DNA of 32,839 nt from contig JBBQAM010000044.1 of assembly GCA_038316335.1 (NCBI GenBank), forward strand, positions 1-32,839, written 5' to 3'. The translations under genes and the position numbers were made by a program. This document shows, piece by piece, positions 15,856 through 23,643 of the stretch (its first letter is position 1; each line of letters begins with the position of its first letter). This stretch comes from JALHST01 sp038316335 (GTDB taxonomy: Bacteria > Bacteroidota > Bacteroidia > Flavobacteriales > Flavobacteriaceae). Below the pieces are notes generated by a model. The model was given only the letters and a program-made list of their open reading frames with translations, searched no databases and was not told the origin of the DNA.

Positions 15856-16340
15856 CCTCTTAAATTTTTTGGAAATACCTGTTTTTTAGTGGTACCTTCT
15901 TGTAGGGAAGCCCAATTTTCCGTTTCAAATTGTAGTTGAACCATTCCCGTAGTCGGCACGTTGTCAATATAGGTATTTCCCAAGGAATTGGCAATATGGG
16001 TAAACGCAGGATTATGACCAAATATTAGGACCGTATCGAGCTTGTTGTCAAAAGTTTTAATTCGATGTAACACCTCGTCTCCAGAAAAATCATATAAGTC
16101 ATTGGTAATATGAAATTTATCAAAGTCATAGTTTAATTCTCTCAAGAAAATCATACATGTATGCAAAGCGCGGTTGGCCGGGCTTGAGAATACCGCATCA
16201 ATTTTTAAATTCATCGATTTTAGAAACGTTGCCGCCAAAATCGCATCATTTATTCCCCTTTCAAGTAGTGGTCTATCCCTATCACTCACCCCATACTCCC
16301 AAGATGATTTTCCGTGTCGTACCAATAAAAGTGTCTTCAT
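15852..16340 (-). CDS. sixA: SixA-like histidine phosphatase
   Basis: 162 residues, the size of SixA. Histidine-phosphatase motif LLLVRHGKSSW with catalytic H9, and the second histidine H110 in LIFGHNPAF. SixA in E. coli removes phosphate from phosphohistidine of phosphotransfer proteins. Here it is translationally coupled (ATGA) to ppk1, an enzyme that itself works through a phosphohistidine, which makes PPK1 or a phosphorylated small molecule a candidate substrate by inference. The symbol is by family resemblance. No -7 box was seen in the 170-bp gap to pdxH. Confidence 0.85.
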   Translation of the reverse strand: MKTLLLVRHGKSSWEYGVSDRDRPLLERGINDAILAATFLKSMNLKIDAVFSSPANRALHTCMIFLRELNYDFDKFHITNDLYDFSGDEVLHRIKTFDNKLDTVLIFGHNPAFTHIANSLGNTYIDNVPTTGMVQLQFETENWASLQEGTTKKQVFPKNLRG

Positions 16341-16510
16341 TTGATCAGAAATAATATTGAAAATATACTAAAGAAATGCACCATAACTCCGATATCGATG
16401 TGAAAACATGCCATTTCGAAAATGGTTGACGATTCGAATTGCCTTTCAAATTCAAAAAGAAATTCCCAAGTCCCTGTAAGAATGGTTCTTTTCGGGGACG
16501 CACAAGCAAA

Positions 16511-17158
16511 TCAAGGTGCAAGACGCTCGATCTTCCATTCAAAATCATCTTGAAGTGTATAGCGAATTCGATCGTGCAATCTATTTGGTCGCCCTTGCCA
16601 AAATTCAAGTGAAATAGGCCGTATCAGATAGCCTCCCCAGTTTTTAGGCCGATCTATAGCCTTGCCTTCATAGGCCTTTTCGAGTTTCCTTAATTCTTGT
16701 TCGAGTACTTCACGCGATGGGATAACCCTACTTTGTGGGGAAACAATGGTTCCTAATTTACTCCCATCAGGTCGGGATTCAAAATAACCATCAGACAGAT
16801 TTTCGGCAATTTTCTCAGCAGTACCCTTAATAATAACCTGCCGCTCCAAAAAAGGCCAAAAGAACGAAATACAAACCTGTGGATTATCGGCAATGGCCTT
16901 GCCCTTTTCACTTTCATAATTCGAATAAAAGATGAATCCTTCGTGGGTGTATTTCTTTAAAAGAACGACCCTGTTTTTAGGGAAACCGTCTAATCCTTTG
17001 GTTGCCAAGGTCATTGCATTGGGTTCGTCTACGCTGTCGGAGGCCTCCACCTCATAAAACCATTTTTGGAATTGCTGCATCGGATTGTTGGAAATCAAAT
17101 CCTCGGACAGCGCACTTTTTTCATATGATTTTCGGTATTTACCTAAGTCGTTGTGCAT
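16511..17158 (-). CDS. pdxH: Pyridoxamine 5'-phosphate oxidase
   Basis: 215 residues, typical length. An FMN enzyme that oxidises pyridoxine/pyridoxamine 5'-phosphate to pyridoxal phosphate. Seen: NAMTLATKGLDGFPKNRVVL (FMN-binding start, residues 47-66), FYSNYESEKGKAI, SFFWPFLERQVIIKG, SPQSRVI, and the C-terminal signature WGGYLIRPISLEFWQGRPNR followed by LHDRI. The reading frame ends in WKIERLAP, the family terminus, so it is complete. The next gene upstream is rnz, 91 bp away on the same strand. Confidence 0.95.
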   Translation of the reverse strand: MHNDLGKYRKSYEKSALSEDLISNNPMQQFQKWFYEVEASDSVDEPNAMTLATKGLDGFPKNRVVLLKKYTHEGFIFYSNYESEKGKAIADNPQVCISFFWPFLERQVIIKGTAEKIAENLSDGYFESRPDGSKLGTIVSPQSRVIPSREVLEQELRKLEKAYEGKAIDRPKNWGGYLIRPISLEFWQGRPNRLHDRIRYTLQDDFEWKIERLAP

Positions 17159-17249
17159 AGTATTTCACTGTAACTGAAAGATCGGTAAAGTTCAACAAAA
17201 GACCGGAGATTGGAAAATAGAACGCCCTTTTTTATGGCAACTGGATGTA

Positions 17250-18155
17250 TCAAAATTCAAAAAGCTTACCGTCATCGGCTAAGGCTACCTTTTCAAATAC
17301 TTCCAGGGCTTCCTGGCGAAATAGGTCAATTGATTTATAACGTGTCGAATAATGACCCAATATCAACAAGCCGACCGATGCTGCCTTGGCAATAGCGGCT
17401 GCCTCTTTTGCAGTTGCATGTTGGGTCTTGACAGATAGCCCACTATCTATTTCCAAAAAAGTGGATTCGTGGTATAAGACATCTACATTTTTAATTTGGG
17501 CGACAATCCTAGGCTCGTATGCCGTATCACTGCAATAGGCATACGCTTTCGGTTTGGGGGGATTTAATGAAAGTAGCCGATTCTCTATAACGCGCCCGTC
17601 TTCTAGGGTAATATCCTTGCCATTCTTAATGTTCTGAAAAAATACCTTGTCAATATCGTAGGCTGTAACTGCGGCAACATTCAATTTGCGTTGGGCCGGT
17701 TTTTCCCGGAATAAAAAGCCATTGGTATACACCCGATGATGTAAGGGAATCGTTTGAACACTAACTTTATCGTCTTCAAAAATAATTTGCGGTCCTGACG
17801 AGGTCAGCTCATGGAAAATCAGGGGGTAGTTGGTCCAGGAATCCCCCAATTTCAACAGCAGGGTTATTGCTTCCTGAATACCTTTTGGGCCATATACATG
17901 CAACTCTTTAGACCTTCCGAGTAAACGCAAGGTAGAAATCAATCCAGGGAGGCCAAAAAAATGATCGCCATGCAAATGCGAAATAAAAATATGATTGATC
18001 CTTGTAAATTTTATTTTTTGCCTTCTGAGCTGTATTTGGGTTCCTTCCCCACAATCGATTAGGAACATATGGTTCTTGATTTCCAATAGTTGAGAGGTGG
18101 GATTGGTCAAAGTTCGTGGAGTGGCAGCATAACAACCCAGGATTTGAAGCTTCAT
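17250..18155 (-). CDS. rnz: Ribonuclease Z
   Basis: 301 residues, short-form RNase Z, a metallo-beta-lactamase-fold zinc endonuclease that trims tRNA 3' trailers. Seen: MKLQILGCYAATPR at the N-terminus, GEGTQIQLRR at 36-45, the zinc motif HLHGDH at 60-65, a histidine pair in IPLHHRVYTNGF, the aspartate in YCSDTAYEP and the last histidine in LGHYSTRY. A flexible exosite arm occupies roughly 150-190. It is the last gene of the pyrR operon, 9 bp after a small ORF. Together with rnpB in this window it covers both tRNA end-processing reactions. Confidence 0.95.
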   Translation of the reverse strand: MKLQILGCYAATPRTLTNPTSQLLEIKNHMFLIDCGEGTQIQLRRQKIKFTRINHIFISHLHGDHFFGLPGLISTLRLLGRSKELHVYGPKGIQEAITLLLKLGDSWTNYPLIFHELTSSGPQIIFEDDKVSVQTIPLHHRVYTNGFLFREKPAQRKLNVAAVTAYDIDKVFFQNIKNGKDITLEDGRVIENRLLSLNPPKPKAYAYCSDTAYEPRIVAQIKNVDVLYHESTFLEIDSGLSVKTQHATAKEAAAIAKAASVGLLILGHYSTRYKSIDLFRQEALEVFEKVALADDGKLFEF

Positions 18156-18164
18156 TGGTCTATT

Positions 18165-18353
18165 TTAGGTTCTAATAATTCTGTACTTCCATAACATTGT
18201 AATTTGCATTAAAACCAAAGGTGCAAGACGATATTCTGCGTTCAGATACAGATACCCCAATCGTTCAATAACCTCCGCAAAGGTAGGCTGGTGCCTTTTA
18301 GGGACGAACCAAAGTACGAGTTGTGGATCTGTCATCCTGTGAATCAACTTCAC
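18165..18353 (-). pseudogene. Small DUF3291-C-terminus-like ORF, probably frameshifted
   Basis: A 62-codon ORF starting with GTG, overlapping the STAS stop as GTGA (an ATG is available at codon 7). Residues 8-34 (TDPQLVLWFVPKRHQPTFAE and then VIERLGY) resemble the C-terminal half of DUF3291 proteins, where a tryptophan-rich strand precedes PTxxEAxERLxxL. After about residue 42 the sequence turns into hydrophobic nonsense (LAPLVLMQIT), whereas the -1 frame over the same DNA reads ISSCTFGFNANYNVMEVQNY before a stop, resembling the expected FTF ending. So a single-base indel, or an error in the sequence, is likely around 18235-18230. Function unknown. Confidence 0.45.
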
Positions 18354-18682
18354 AATTCCAAATCCCTTTCTATTTCCTCCATCTCGATAAGATCATAGGC
18401 TTCCTGGAGGGTCGGTACTAGGCTAATACTATCTGGTACATCATCATAGGCTATCGTATCGGTGACTAGGACAAACGATTTACCAGATTTCCGATGAGCA
18501 TCCGATAGGTCCAGGAACTCTAAAACGTCTGCAGCAGTTAACTTTGTAAAGGAAGAAAGGTTGAGGATGATATTCTCATTTTTCAATTTAGGATATGCAT
18601 CCTTTAAATTTTTCAAAAAAGCCGGAAGTTCAATATTCTCCTGAAAAACAGCAGTCGTACTACCATCAGAATCGAAAATCAT
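18350..18682 (-). CDS. STAS-domain-like protein
   Basis: 110 residues with STAS-like alternation: beta strand at 9-14, helix 20-32, IILNLSSFTKLTAADVLEFL at 38-57, then SFVLVTD at 69-75 and a C-terminal helix. In anti-sigma-factor antagonists the loop after the third strand carries a phosphorylated serine (D-S-S/S-G); here that position reads TKLTAAD, so the phospho-switch is probably lost. It lies 6 bp after pyrB and overlaps the next small ORF, in the same operon as rnz. The role is unknown; no anti-sigma kinase is visible nearby. Confidence 0.6.
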   Translation of the reverse strand: MIFDSDGSTTAVFQENIELPAFLKNLKDAYPKLKNENIILNLSSFTKLTAADVLEFLDLSDAHRKSGKSFVLVTDTIAYDDVPDSISLVPTLQEAYDLIEMEEIERDLEL

Positions 18683-18688
18683 AATTTG

Positions 18689-19615
18689 CTATTTTATTTT
18701 TGAAGCTAATAAATAGAGTATGGCCATTCGTATTGCAACCCCATTTTCTACCTGGTTGAGTATTATTGATTGCTTCGAATCTGCCACATCGCTTGTTATC
18801 TCTACCCCCCGATTAATGGGGCCTGGGTGCATGATGACAATCTCCTTGTCCAAACTATCCAGCAATGCCTTGTTCACTCCGAATTGTTGCGTATACTCGC
18901 GAGTTGTCGGAAAATAACTGATATCCAATCGCTCGTTTTGTATTCGCAACATATTTGCCACATCGCACCAGTTCAAGGCTTTTCTCAAATTTGTTTCAAC
19001 CTTGACCCCAAGTGCCTCGATATATCTGGGAATTAAGGTTTTTGGCCCACAAACCTTCACAGAGGCACCTTGTAACTTAAGGGCGAAAATGTTTGACAGG
19101 GCGACCCTTGAATGTAGTATATCACCCACGATAACAATGTTTTTACCGCGTACGTCCCCCAATTTTTCGCGAATGGAATACGAGTCAAGAAGGGCTTGGG
19201 TAGGATGTTCGTGGGCACCGTCCCCGGCGTTCACGATGGCGGCCTTTACATGTTTTGATAAAAATATTCCGGCACCCGGGTTAGGATGGCGCATGACGAC
19301 CATATCTACTTTCATCGATAGGATGTTGCTCACTGTATCGATTAAGGTTTCTCCCTTTTTTACAGATGACTGGCCGGCCGAAAAATTAATTACATCGGCC
19401 GATAGTCTTTTTTCAGCGAGTTCAAAGGAGAGCTTGGTACGGGTACTGTTTTCAAAAAAGATATTTGCAATCGTTATATCCCGTAACGATGGAACTTTTT
19501 TAATGGAACGGTTGATGACTTCCTTGAAATGGTCGGCAGTTTCAAAAATGAGTTGAATATCTTTTTCATTCAGATATTTGATTCCCAACAAGTGCTTTAC
19601 ACTCAGTTCGCCCAT
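18689..19615 (-). CDS. pyrB: Aspartate carbamoyltransferase catalytic subunit
   Basis: 308 residues. Condenses carbamoyl phosphate and aspartate in pyrimidine synthesis. Seen: carbamoyl-phosphate loop ENSTRTKLSFE at 55-65, the lysine loop SSVKKGET at 83-90, HPTQALLD at 137-144, and MHPGPINRGVEI near the C-terminus. No pyrI regulatory subunit follows, consistent with the PyrR-regulated type of operon. The ATG lies 3 nt after the pyrR stop, which is a double stop TAA-TAA. Confidence 0.96.
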   Translation of the reverse strand: MGELSVKHLLGIKYLNEKDIQLIFETADHFKEVINRSIKKVPSLRDITIANIFFENSTRTKLSFELAEKRLSADVINFSAGQSSVKKGETLIDTVSNILSMKVDMVVMRHPNPGAGIFLSKHVKAAIVNAGDGAHEHPTQALLDSYSIREKLGDVRGKNIVIVGDILHSRVALSNIFALKLQGASVKVCGPKTLIPRYIEALGVKVETNLRKALNWCDVANMLRIQNERLDISYFPTTREYTQQFGVNKALLDSLDKEIVIMHPGPINRGVEITSDVADSKQSIILNQVENGVAIRMAILYLLASKIK

Positions 19616-19618
19616 TTA

Positions 19619-20158
19619 TTATTTATTTACCAAATATATAACATCCTGTCCATCGTTTTCCTTCCACATGACCTTTACCTTTTCGTCATTGATAGCATCT
19701 ACCTGACGGCCCCGGTAATTCGGCTGAATAGGTAGGTGCCTGCTAAACCTTCGGTCGATAAGGGTAAGCAACTCTATTTCGGCGGGTCTGCCAAACGATT
19801 GTATTGCTGTAAGCGCAGCACGGATGCTTCGCCCCGTGTACAGAACATCGTCAATTAAAACCACCTTTTTATCCTCTACCAAGAAATCTATTTTGGTCTG
19901 GGTGGCCGATAAGGTTTTATCGCCCCTCCTAAAATCGTCCCTATAAAACGTTATATCGAGAAAACCGACATTGATGTGCCTTACCTTATAATCTTCTTTG
20001 AGTATCTTGGTTAGGCGTTCTGCCACAAAAGTGCCGCGCGGCTGTAGCCCTATCAGCACTGTATTTGAAAAATCAAGATGATTTTCAAGCAGTTGACAGG
20101 CCAAACGGTGGAGGATGATGTTAATTTCTTTAGAGGAAAGCAGTACTTTTTGACTCAT
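19619..20158 (-). CDS. pyrR: PyrR: pyrimidine operon regulator / uracil phosphoribosyltransferase
   Basis: 179 residues, normal length. The PRPP-binding signature KKVVLIDDVLYTGRSIRAAL spans 97-116, IGLQPRGTFVAERL lies at 36-49, and the flexible loop DDFRRGDK at 74-81. In Gram-positives PyrR binds an anti-terminator loop in pyr mRNA and senses UMP; whether it binds RNA in this phylum is not settled. I see no anti-terminator/terminator pair in the short leader (about 25 nt), so its role here may be mainly enzymatic or act elsewhere. First gene of pyrR-pyrB-STAS-small ORF-rnz. Confidence 0.93.
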   Translation of the reverse strand: MSQKVLLSSKEINIILHRLACQLLENHLDFSNTVLIGLQPRGTFVAERLTKILKEDYKVRHINVGFLDITFYRDDFRRGDKTLSATQTKIDFLVEDKKVVLIDDVLYTGRSIRAALTAIQSFGRPAEIELLTLIDRRFSRHLPIQPNYRGRQVDAINDEKVKVMWKENDGQDVIYLVNK

Positions 20159-20184
20159 TGCAGGCTATCAACTCAATTGAAATA

Positions 20185-20192
20185 CAAAAGTA
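20185..20192 (-). promoter_or_regulatory. -7 box TACTTTTG of the pyrR operon
   Basis: TACTTTTG (20192-20185 on the minus strand) matches TAnnTTTG and lies between the rpsA terminator and pyrR, 26 bp before the ATG. No TTTG is found at the ideal -33 spacing; a TTTG at 20207-20204 is too close. Confidence 0.6.
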
Positions 20193-20232
20193 GGGATTTC
20201 CGACCAAATAAATGGTGGGCCCAGATAGAAAC

Positions 20233-20264
20233 AAAATGCCCCGTCAAATATGACAGGGCATTTT
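20233..20264 (-). terminator. rpsA terminator hairpin
   Basis: A 14-bp stem (20233-20246 with 20251-20264, one G-U pair on the RNA) closes a 4-nt loop, with four U at the end of the 3' arm, 25 bp downstream of the rpsA stop. The stem starts with four A, so it could also work in the opposite direction. Confidence 0.85.
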
Positions 20265-20288
20265 ACCTTAAAATGAATGGCAAAAAAA

Positions 20289-22127
20289 TTATTTCTTCTT
20301 CGCCTTAGCTTCCATTTTATCCTTTAACGCTTGAAGTTGTTCATTGGCATCACCTAAAGTTGGTTTTGCCTCTTCAGTACTAGCTGCTTGTCTTTTGACC
20401 GCTGCTTTCACATTGCGTTTTTCCTCTTCCTTAAAGATTGCTGTATGACTGGCAACTACTCTTTTGAAGTCTTTATTGAATTCGATGATCTTGAATTCGG
20501 CTTCTTCGCCTTTGATCAATTTCTTGCCATCTTCCTTCTCCAAGTGTCGTTGCGGAACGAACGCGGTAATGTCCTCATTGAAATCAATGGTCGCACCTTT
20601 ATCGACAATCTCGGTGATAGCTGCCTTATGAATCGTATCAACGGCAAATTCCTTTTCGTATTTGTCCCAAGGGTTGACAGTGGTTTGTTTATGCCCCAAA
20701 CTCAGTTTACGACCTTCAACGTCCAACTCCAATACTTCGACTTCCAAAATATCACCAACGGTTACAAACTCAGAAGGATGTTTAATCTTTTTAGTCCAAG
20801 AAAGATCGGAGATATAGATCAGTCCATCAATACCTTCCTCCAATTCAACGAATACACCAAAATTCGTAAAGTTGCGTACGATACCTTTATGTTTCGATCC
20901 TACTGGATATTTGTTCGTAATATCGGTCCATGGGTCGGGAGTCAGTTGTTTAATGCCCAATGACATTTTACGATCCTCACGATCCAAGGTCAATACTACA
21001 GCTTCGACTACGTCTCCCACCTTAACAAAATCCTGGGCAGAACGCAAATGTGTCGACCAAGACATTTCAGAGACATGTATCAAACCTTCAACGCCTTCGG
21101 CTACTTCAATAAAAGCACCATAATCGGCTATCACTACAACTTTTCCTTTGACTTTATCGCCAATCTTGATTTCGTCACTCAAGGCATCCCATGGATGTTT
21201 CTCCAATTGTTTCAACCCTAATTGAATCCTTGATTTATTTTCATCAAAATCAAGAATAACCACATTCAATTTTTGATCAAGTTCTACTACTTCGTTCGGA
21301 TGATTGATCCTGCTCCAAGAAAGGTCGGTAATGTGCACCAAACCGTCGACACCGCCAAGATCAATAAAGACACCGTACGAAGTAATGTTCTTCACAACAC
21401 CTTCTAATACTTGGCCTTTTTCAAGCTGACTAATGATTTCTTTTTTCTGTTCTTCGATATCGGCTTCTATCAAAGCTTTGTGGGAAACAACAACGTTCTT
21501 AAACTCATGGTTGATTTTTACCACTTTGAATTCCATAGTCTTGTTCACATATTGATCATAATCACGTATAGGTTTGACATCGATCTGTGAACCAGGTAAG
21601 AATGCCTCGATGCCGAAAACATCGACGATCATACCTCCTTTGGTCCTACATTTTACAAAACCGCTAACTATTTCTTCCTTATCATGGGCTGCGTTTACAC
21701 GATCCCATGCCATTATTGTACGTGCCTTTCTATGGGAAAGAATCAATTGGCCACTCTTATCCTCACGAATATCGATTAGCACCTCGACCTTGTCACCTAC
21801 CTTTAGATTCGGGTTGTAACGAAATTCATTAAGGGAGATAACGCCTTCGGACTTGGCATTGATGTCAATGATGGCCTCACGATCCGTTAAATATACTACG
21901 GTTCCTTCTACGACTTCGGCATCGGCAGTATCGACAAAATTCTTTTCTACCAAGCTCTCGAATTCCTTTAACTTGGAATCATCGACCTTTTCGAGACCTT
22001 GTTCGTATTTATCCCAATCAAAATTTTCCAAAAATTCCTTTGGACTCTGTACGGGAGTTTCCTCTTTTTTTACCTGTGTCGCCTCTGTAGTTTCTACTAC
22101 CTCGGCAGTTGCTTTTTCTTCAGCCAT
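20289..22127 (-). CDS. rpsA: 30S ribosomal protein S1
   Basis: 612 residues. An acidic, low-complexity N-terminal tail (about 1-35) precedes six S1/OB repeats at roughly 70-135, 155-220, 235-305, 320-392, 405-478 and 495-565. Repeats 3-5 are the best conserved, each with a G-V/A-F-I/V-E/D core and GLIHVSEMSW or GLVHITDLSW. The C-terminus is lysine/alanine-rich (DKMEAKAKKK). S1 brings mRNA to the 30S subunit; in Bacteroidota, where Shine-Dalgarno use is weak, it is particularly important. It has its own promoter, a leader of about 108 nt and a strong terminator, so it is monocistronic. Confidence 0.97.
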   Translation of the reverse strand: MAEEKATAEVVETTEATQVKKEETPVQSPKEFLENFDWDKYEQGLEKVDDSKLKEFESLVEKNFVDTADAEVVEGTVVYLTDREAIIDINAKSEGVISLNEFRYNPNLKVGDKVEVLIDIREDKSGQLILSHRKARTIMAWDRVNAAHDKEEIVSGFVKCRTKGGMIVDVFGIEAFLPGSQIDVKPIRDYDQYVNKTMEFKVVKINHEFKNVVVSHKALIEADIEEQKKEIISQLEKGQVLEGVVKNITSYGVFIDLGGVDGLVHITDLSWSRINHPNEVVELDQKLNVVILDFDENKSRIQLGLKQLEKHPWDALSDEIKIGDKVKGKVVVIADYGAFIEVAEGVEGLIHVSEMSWSTHLRSAQDFVKVGDVVEAVVLTLDREDRKMSLGIKQLTPDPWTDITNKYPVGSKHKGIVRNFTNFGVFVELEEGIDGLIYISDLSWTKKIKHPSEFVTVGDILEVEVLELDVEGRKLSLGHKQTTVNPWDKYEKEFAVDTIHKAAITEIVDKGATIDFNEDITAFVPQRHLEKEDGKKLIKGEEAEFKIIEFNKDFKRVVASHTAIFKEEEKRNVKAAVKRQAASTEEAKPTLGDANEQLQALKDKMEAKAKKK

Positions 22128-22240
22128 TTGCTGATTATAATTTGTATTCCTTGGTATTTCAAGAGTTTCGCAATATCCTCGGAAGTTGTTATTTATTCAA
22201 GTATCCCTTTTTCCTCTTGATTCATTGCAAAAAAGGTGTG

Positions 22241-22271
22241 CAAAAATACAATATAAATCTTGTTTAAACAA
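22241..22271 (-). promoter_or_regulatory. rpsA promoter
   Basis: -7 box TATTTTTG at 22248-22241 with a TTG (ATTG) at 22271-22269, spacer 20 nt: a close match to the Bacteroidota consensus. It predicts a leader of roughly 108 nt, which contains an 11-codon open frame at 22225-22193. Confidence 0.75.
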
Positions 22272-22320
22272 TTCTAATTATAGAACGTTTTATAAATGGC
22301 CCGTATTTACCGAAAATCGG

Positions 22321-22350
22321 TTTCAGATACTACCATATTACGTATCTTCG
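22321..22350 (+). promoter_or_regulatory. Candidate promoter of the LysM gene
   Basis: TATCTTCG at 22343-22350 differs from TAnnTTTG at one position; TTTC at 22321-22324 sits 18 nt upstream. The leader to the ATG at 22385 would be about 30 nt. Confidence 0.45.
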
Positions 22351-22384
22351 CTGCATAGACATTAACTATTAAAAATCTTGTATT

Positions 22385-22765
22385 ATGAGTGTAAAAGCAA
22401 AATACCAACCTGTTTTGGATCTTGGTGAAAAATTGGCGATTAAAGACGGGAACGTGACCGAGGAAAACGGTGTTCTAAAAGTGAAAGGTGAGGCAAAAAC
22501 GCAGTATGAAAAAAATCTGCTATGGGATAAAATCAAGGAAATCGGTGGTCAAAACCCTTCTGATATCATGGCGAACATTACAGTAGCCGATACCTCAGTC
22601 TATCATCGGCATGTGGTCAAAAGTGGCGAGTCATTAAGTAAAATCGCAAAAATCTATTACAATGACCCTATGAAATACAAGCAGATATTTTCGGCCAACA
22701 CGAATATCCTAAAGAATCCTGATCTAATTCATCCAGATCAAGTCTTGGTCATTCCTAATTTGTAA
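22385..22765 (+). CDS. BON-like plus LysM domain protein (Kbp/YgaU-like)
   Basis: 126 residues, no signal peptide. Residues 10-68 resemble a BON domain (GNVTEENGVLKVKGEAKT, followed by a helix and NITVAD); residues 76-125 are a LysM domain (HVVKSGESLSKIAKIYYND at 76-94, PDLIHPDQVLVIPNL at 112-126). The order BON-LysM and the small size match the cytoplasmic potassium-binding protein Kbp (YgaU) of E. coli, where the protein binds K+ and is stress-induced. K+ binding here is inferred from architecture only. It is divergent from rpsA and convergent with cmk. Confidence 0.8.
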   Translation: MSVKAKYQPVLDLGEKLAIKDGNVTEENGVLKVKGEAKTQYEKNLLWDKIKEIGGQNPSDIMANITVADTSVYHRHVVKSGESLSKIAKIYYNDPMKYKQIFSANTNILKNPDLIHPDQVLVIPNL

Positions 22766-22798
22766 ACTACCGAAACCGGTATCATGTATCTATCGAAC

Positions 22799-22829
22799 AA
22801 CAGGCGTCATTCAGCGCCTGTTTTTTTTT
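22799..22829. terminator. Shared terminator of the LysM gene and cmk
   Basis: AACAGGCG (22799-22806) pairs with CGCCTGTT (22815-22822) around an 8-nt loop, followed by nine T on the plus strand (22821-22829). The loop begins with the cmk stop codon, so the T-run and the 3' arm are inside the cmk coding tail. Confidence 0.85.
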
Positions 22830-23511
22830 CAATGACACGGAGGGCAAAATTATGCAGTCGTTCGAATTGTTCGCTCAGCCCCATATCACTATTATCGAAC
22901 TCAATGGCGTCAGCGGCCTTTCGCAACGGTGAGAATTCGCGGTTTGAATCAATTCGGTCCCTTTTTTGAACATTGGCCAAGACATCCTCAAAACGTATCT
23001 TTTCCCCGTTATCCAAAAGTTCCTTATAGCGTCTGTAGGCCCTTTTCTCGGGTGATGCAGTCATGAATATTTTTAATTCAGCATCTGGGAATACCACAGT
23101 ACCAATGTCCCTTCCATCCATTACGATGCCTTTGTTGCGACCCATTTTTTTTTGAATTTCAACCAACATATGCCGTACTTCCTTAATTTCTGCAATCTGA
23201 CTTACATAATTGGATACCTCCAAAGACCTTATTTCATTTTCGACATTCTCGCCGTTCAAGTACATTTCAGAATACCCCAATGATTCATTATAAAGAAATT
23301 TAAGGTTTATTTTGGGCAGTAATCTGACCAGCGCCTCAAAATTATCCCGGCCTTTTCCTATAAATCCGTTGCGCATGGCAAAAAGGGTAACTGCCCGATA
23401 CATCGCCCCCGTATCGACATAGAGATAGCGTAGTACCTTGGCCAAAGCCTTGGCTATGGTGCTCTTTCCTGTAGATGAATAGCCATCAATCGCTATGGTT
23501 ATTTTTTCCAT
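22807..23511 (-). CDS. cmk: (d)CMP kinase
   Basis: 234 residues. Phosphorylates CMP and dCMP with ATP. P-loop AIDGYSSTGKSTIAK at 7-21, YVDTGAMYRA at 31-40, MDGRDIGTVVFPDA (nucleotide-binding, about 131-144), KIFMTASPEKRAYRR lid region and DRIDSNREFSPLRKA. The last codons encode a lysine-rich tail formed by the terminator T-run. An A9 run on the coding strand occurs in QKKMG (23153-23145). In many bacteria cmk is next to rpsA; here LysM is inserted between them in the opposite orientation. Confidence 0.95.
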   Translation of the reverse strand: MEKITIAIDGYSSTGKSTIAKALAKVLRYLYVDTGAMYRAVTLFAMRNGFIGKGRDNFEALVRLLPKINLKFLYNESLGYSEMYLNGENVENEIRSLEVSNYVSQIAEIKEVRHMLVEIQKKMGRNKGIVMDGRDIGTVVFPDAELKIFMTASPEKRAYRRYKELLDNGEKIRFEDVLANVQKRDRIDSNREFSPLRKAADAIEFDNSDMGLSEQFERLHNFALRVIEKKTGAE

Positions 23512-23643
23512 TGCCCTAAATTAAGTAGAAATAGGAGATTACAAAGAAGACAACGGCAATTAAAATATCGCTTTTGACTTCTGAACCTGCTCACTCCTTT
23601 TTGTTTTAATAAAACTTTAGAAATAGCGCGATAACGGTTGATG

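Noticed and set aside
16345..16608. 87-codon minus-strand frame overlapping the 3' end of pdxH
   Set aside because: It lies partly inside pdxH in another frame and has no family resemblance; the pdxH frame is complete and conserved.
20159..20232. PyrR-type RNA attenuator ahead of pyrR
   Set aside because: The only hairpin is the rpsA terminator, which lies upstream of the pyrR -7 box; the remaining leader is too short for an anti-terminator/terminator pair.
20388..20963. 191-codon plus-strand frame antisense to rpsA
   Set aside because: Antisense shadow of the S1 repeats; the minus-strand reading is an unambiguous ribosomal protein.
23145..23153. A9 run in cmk (coding strand) as a second programmed slippage site
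   Set aside because: The shifted frame I checked (one extra A) does not stop promptly and the run is in mid-domain, so no useful product is predicted. It also shows that long A runs alone are not diagnostic, which tempers the dnaX finding.
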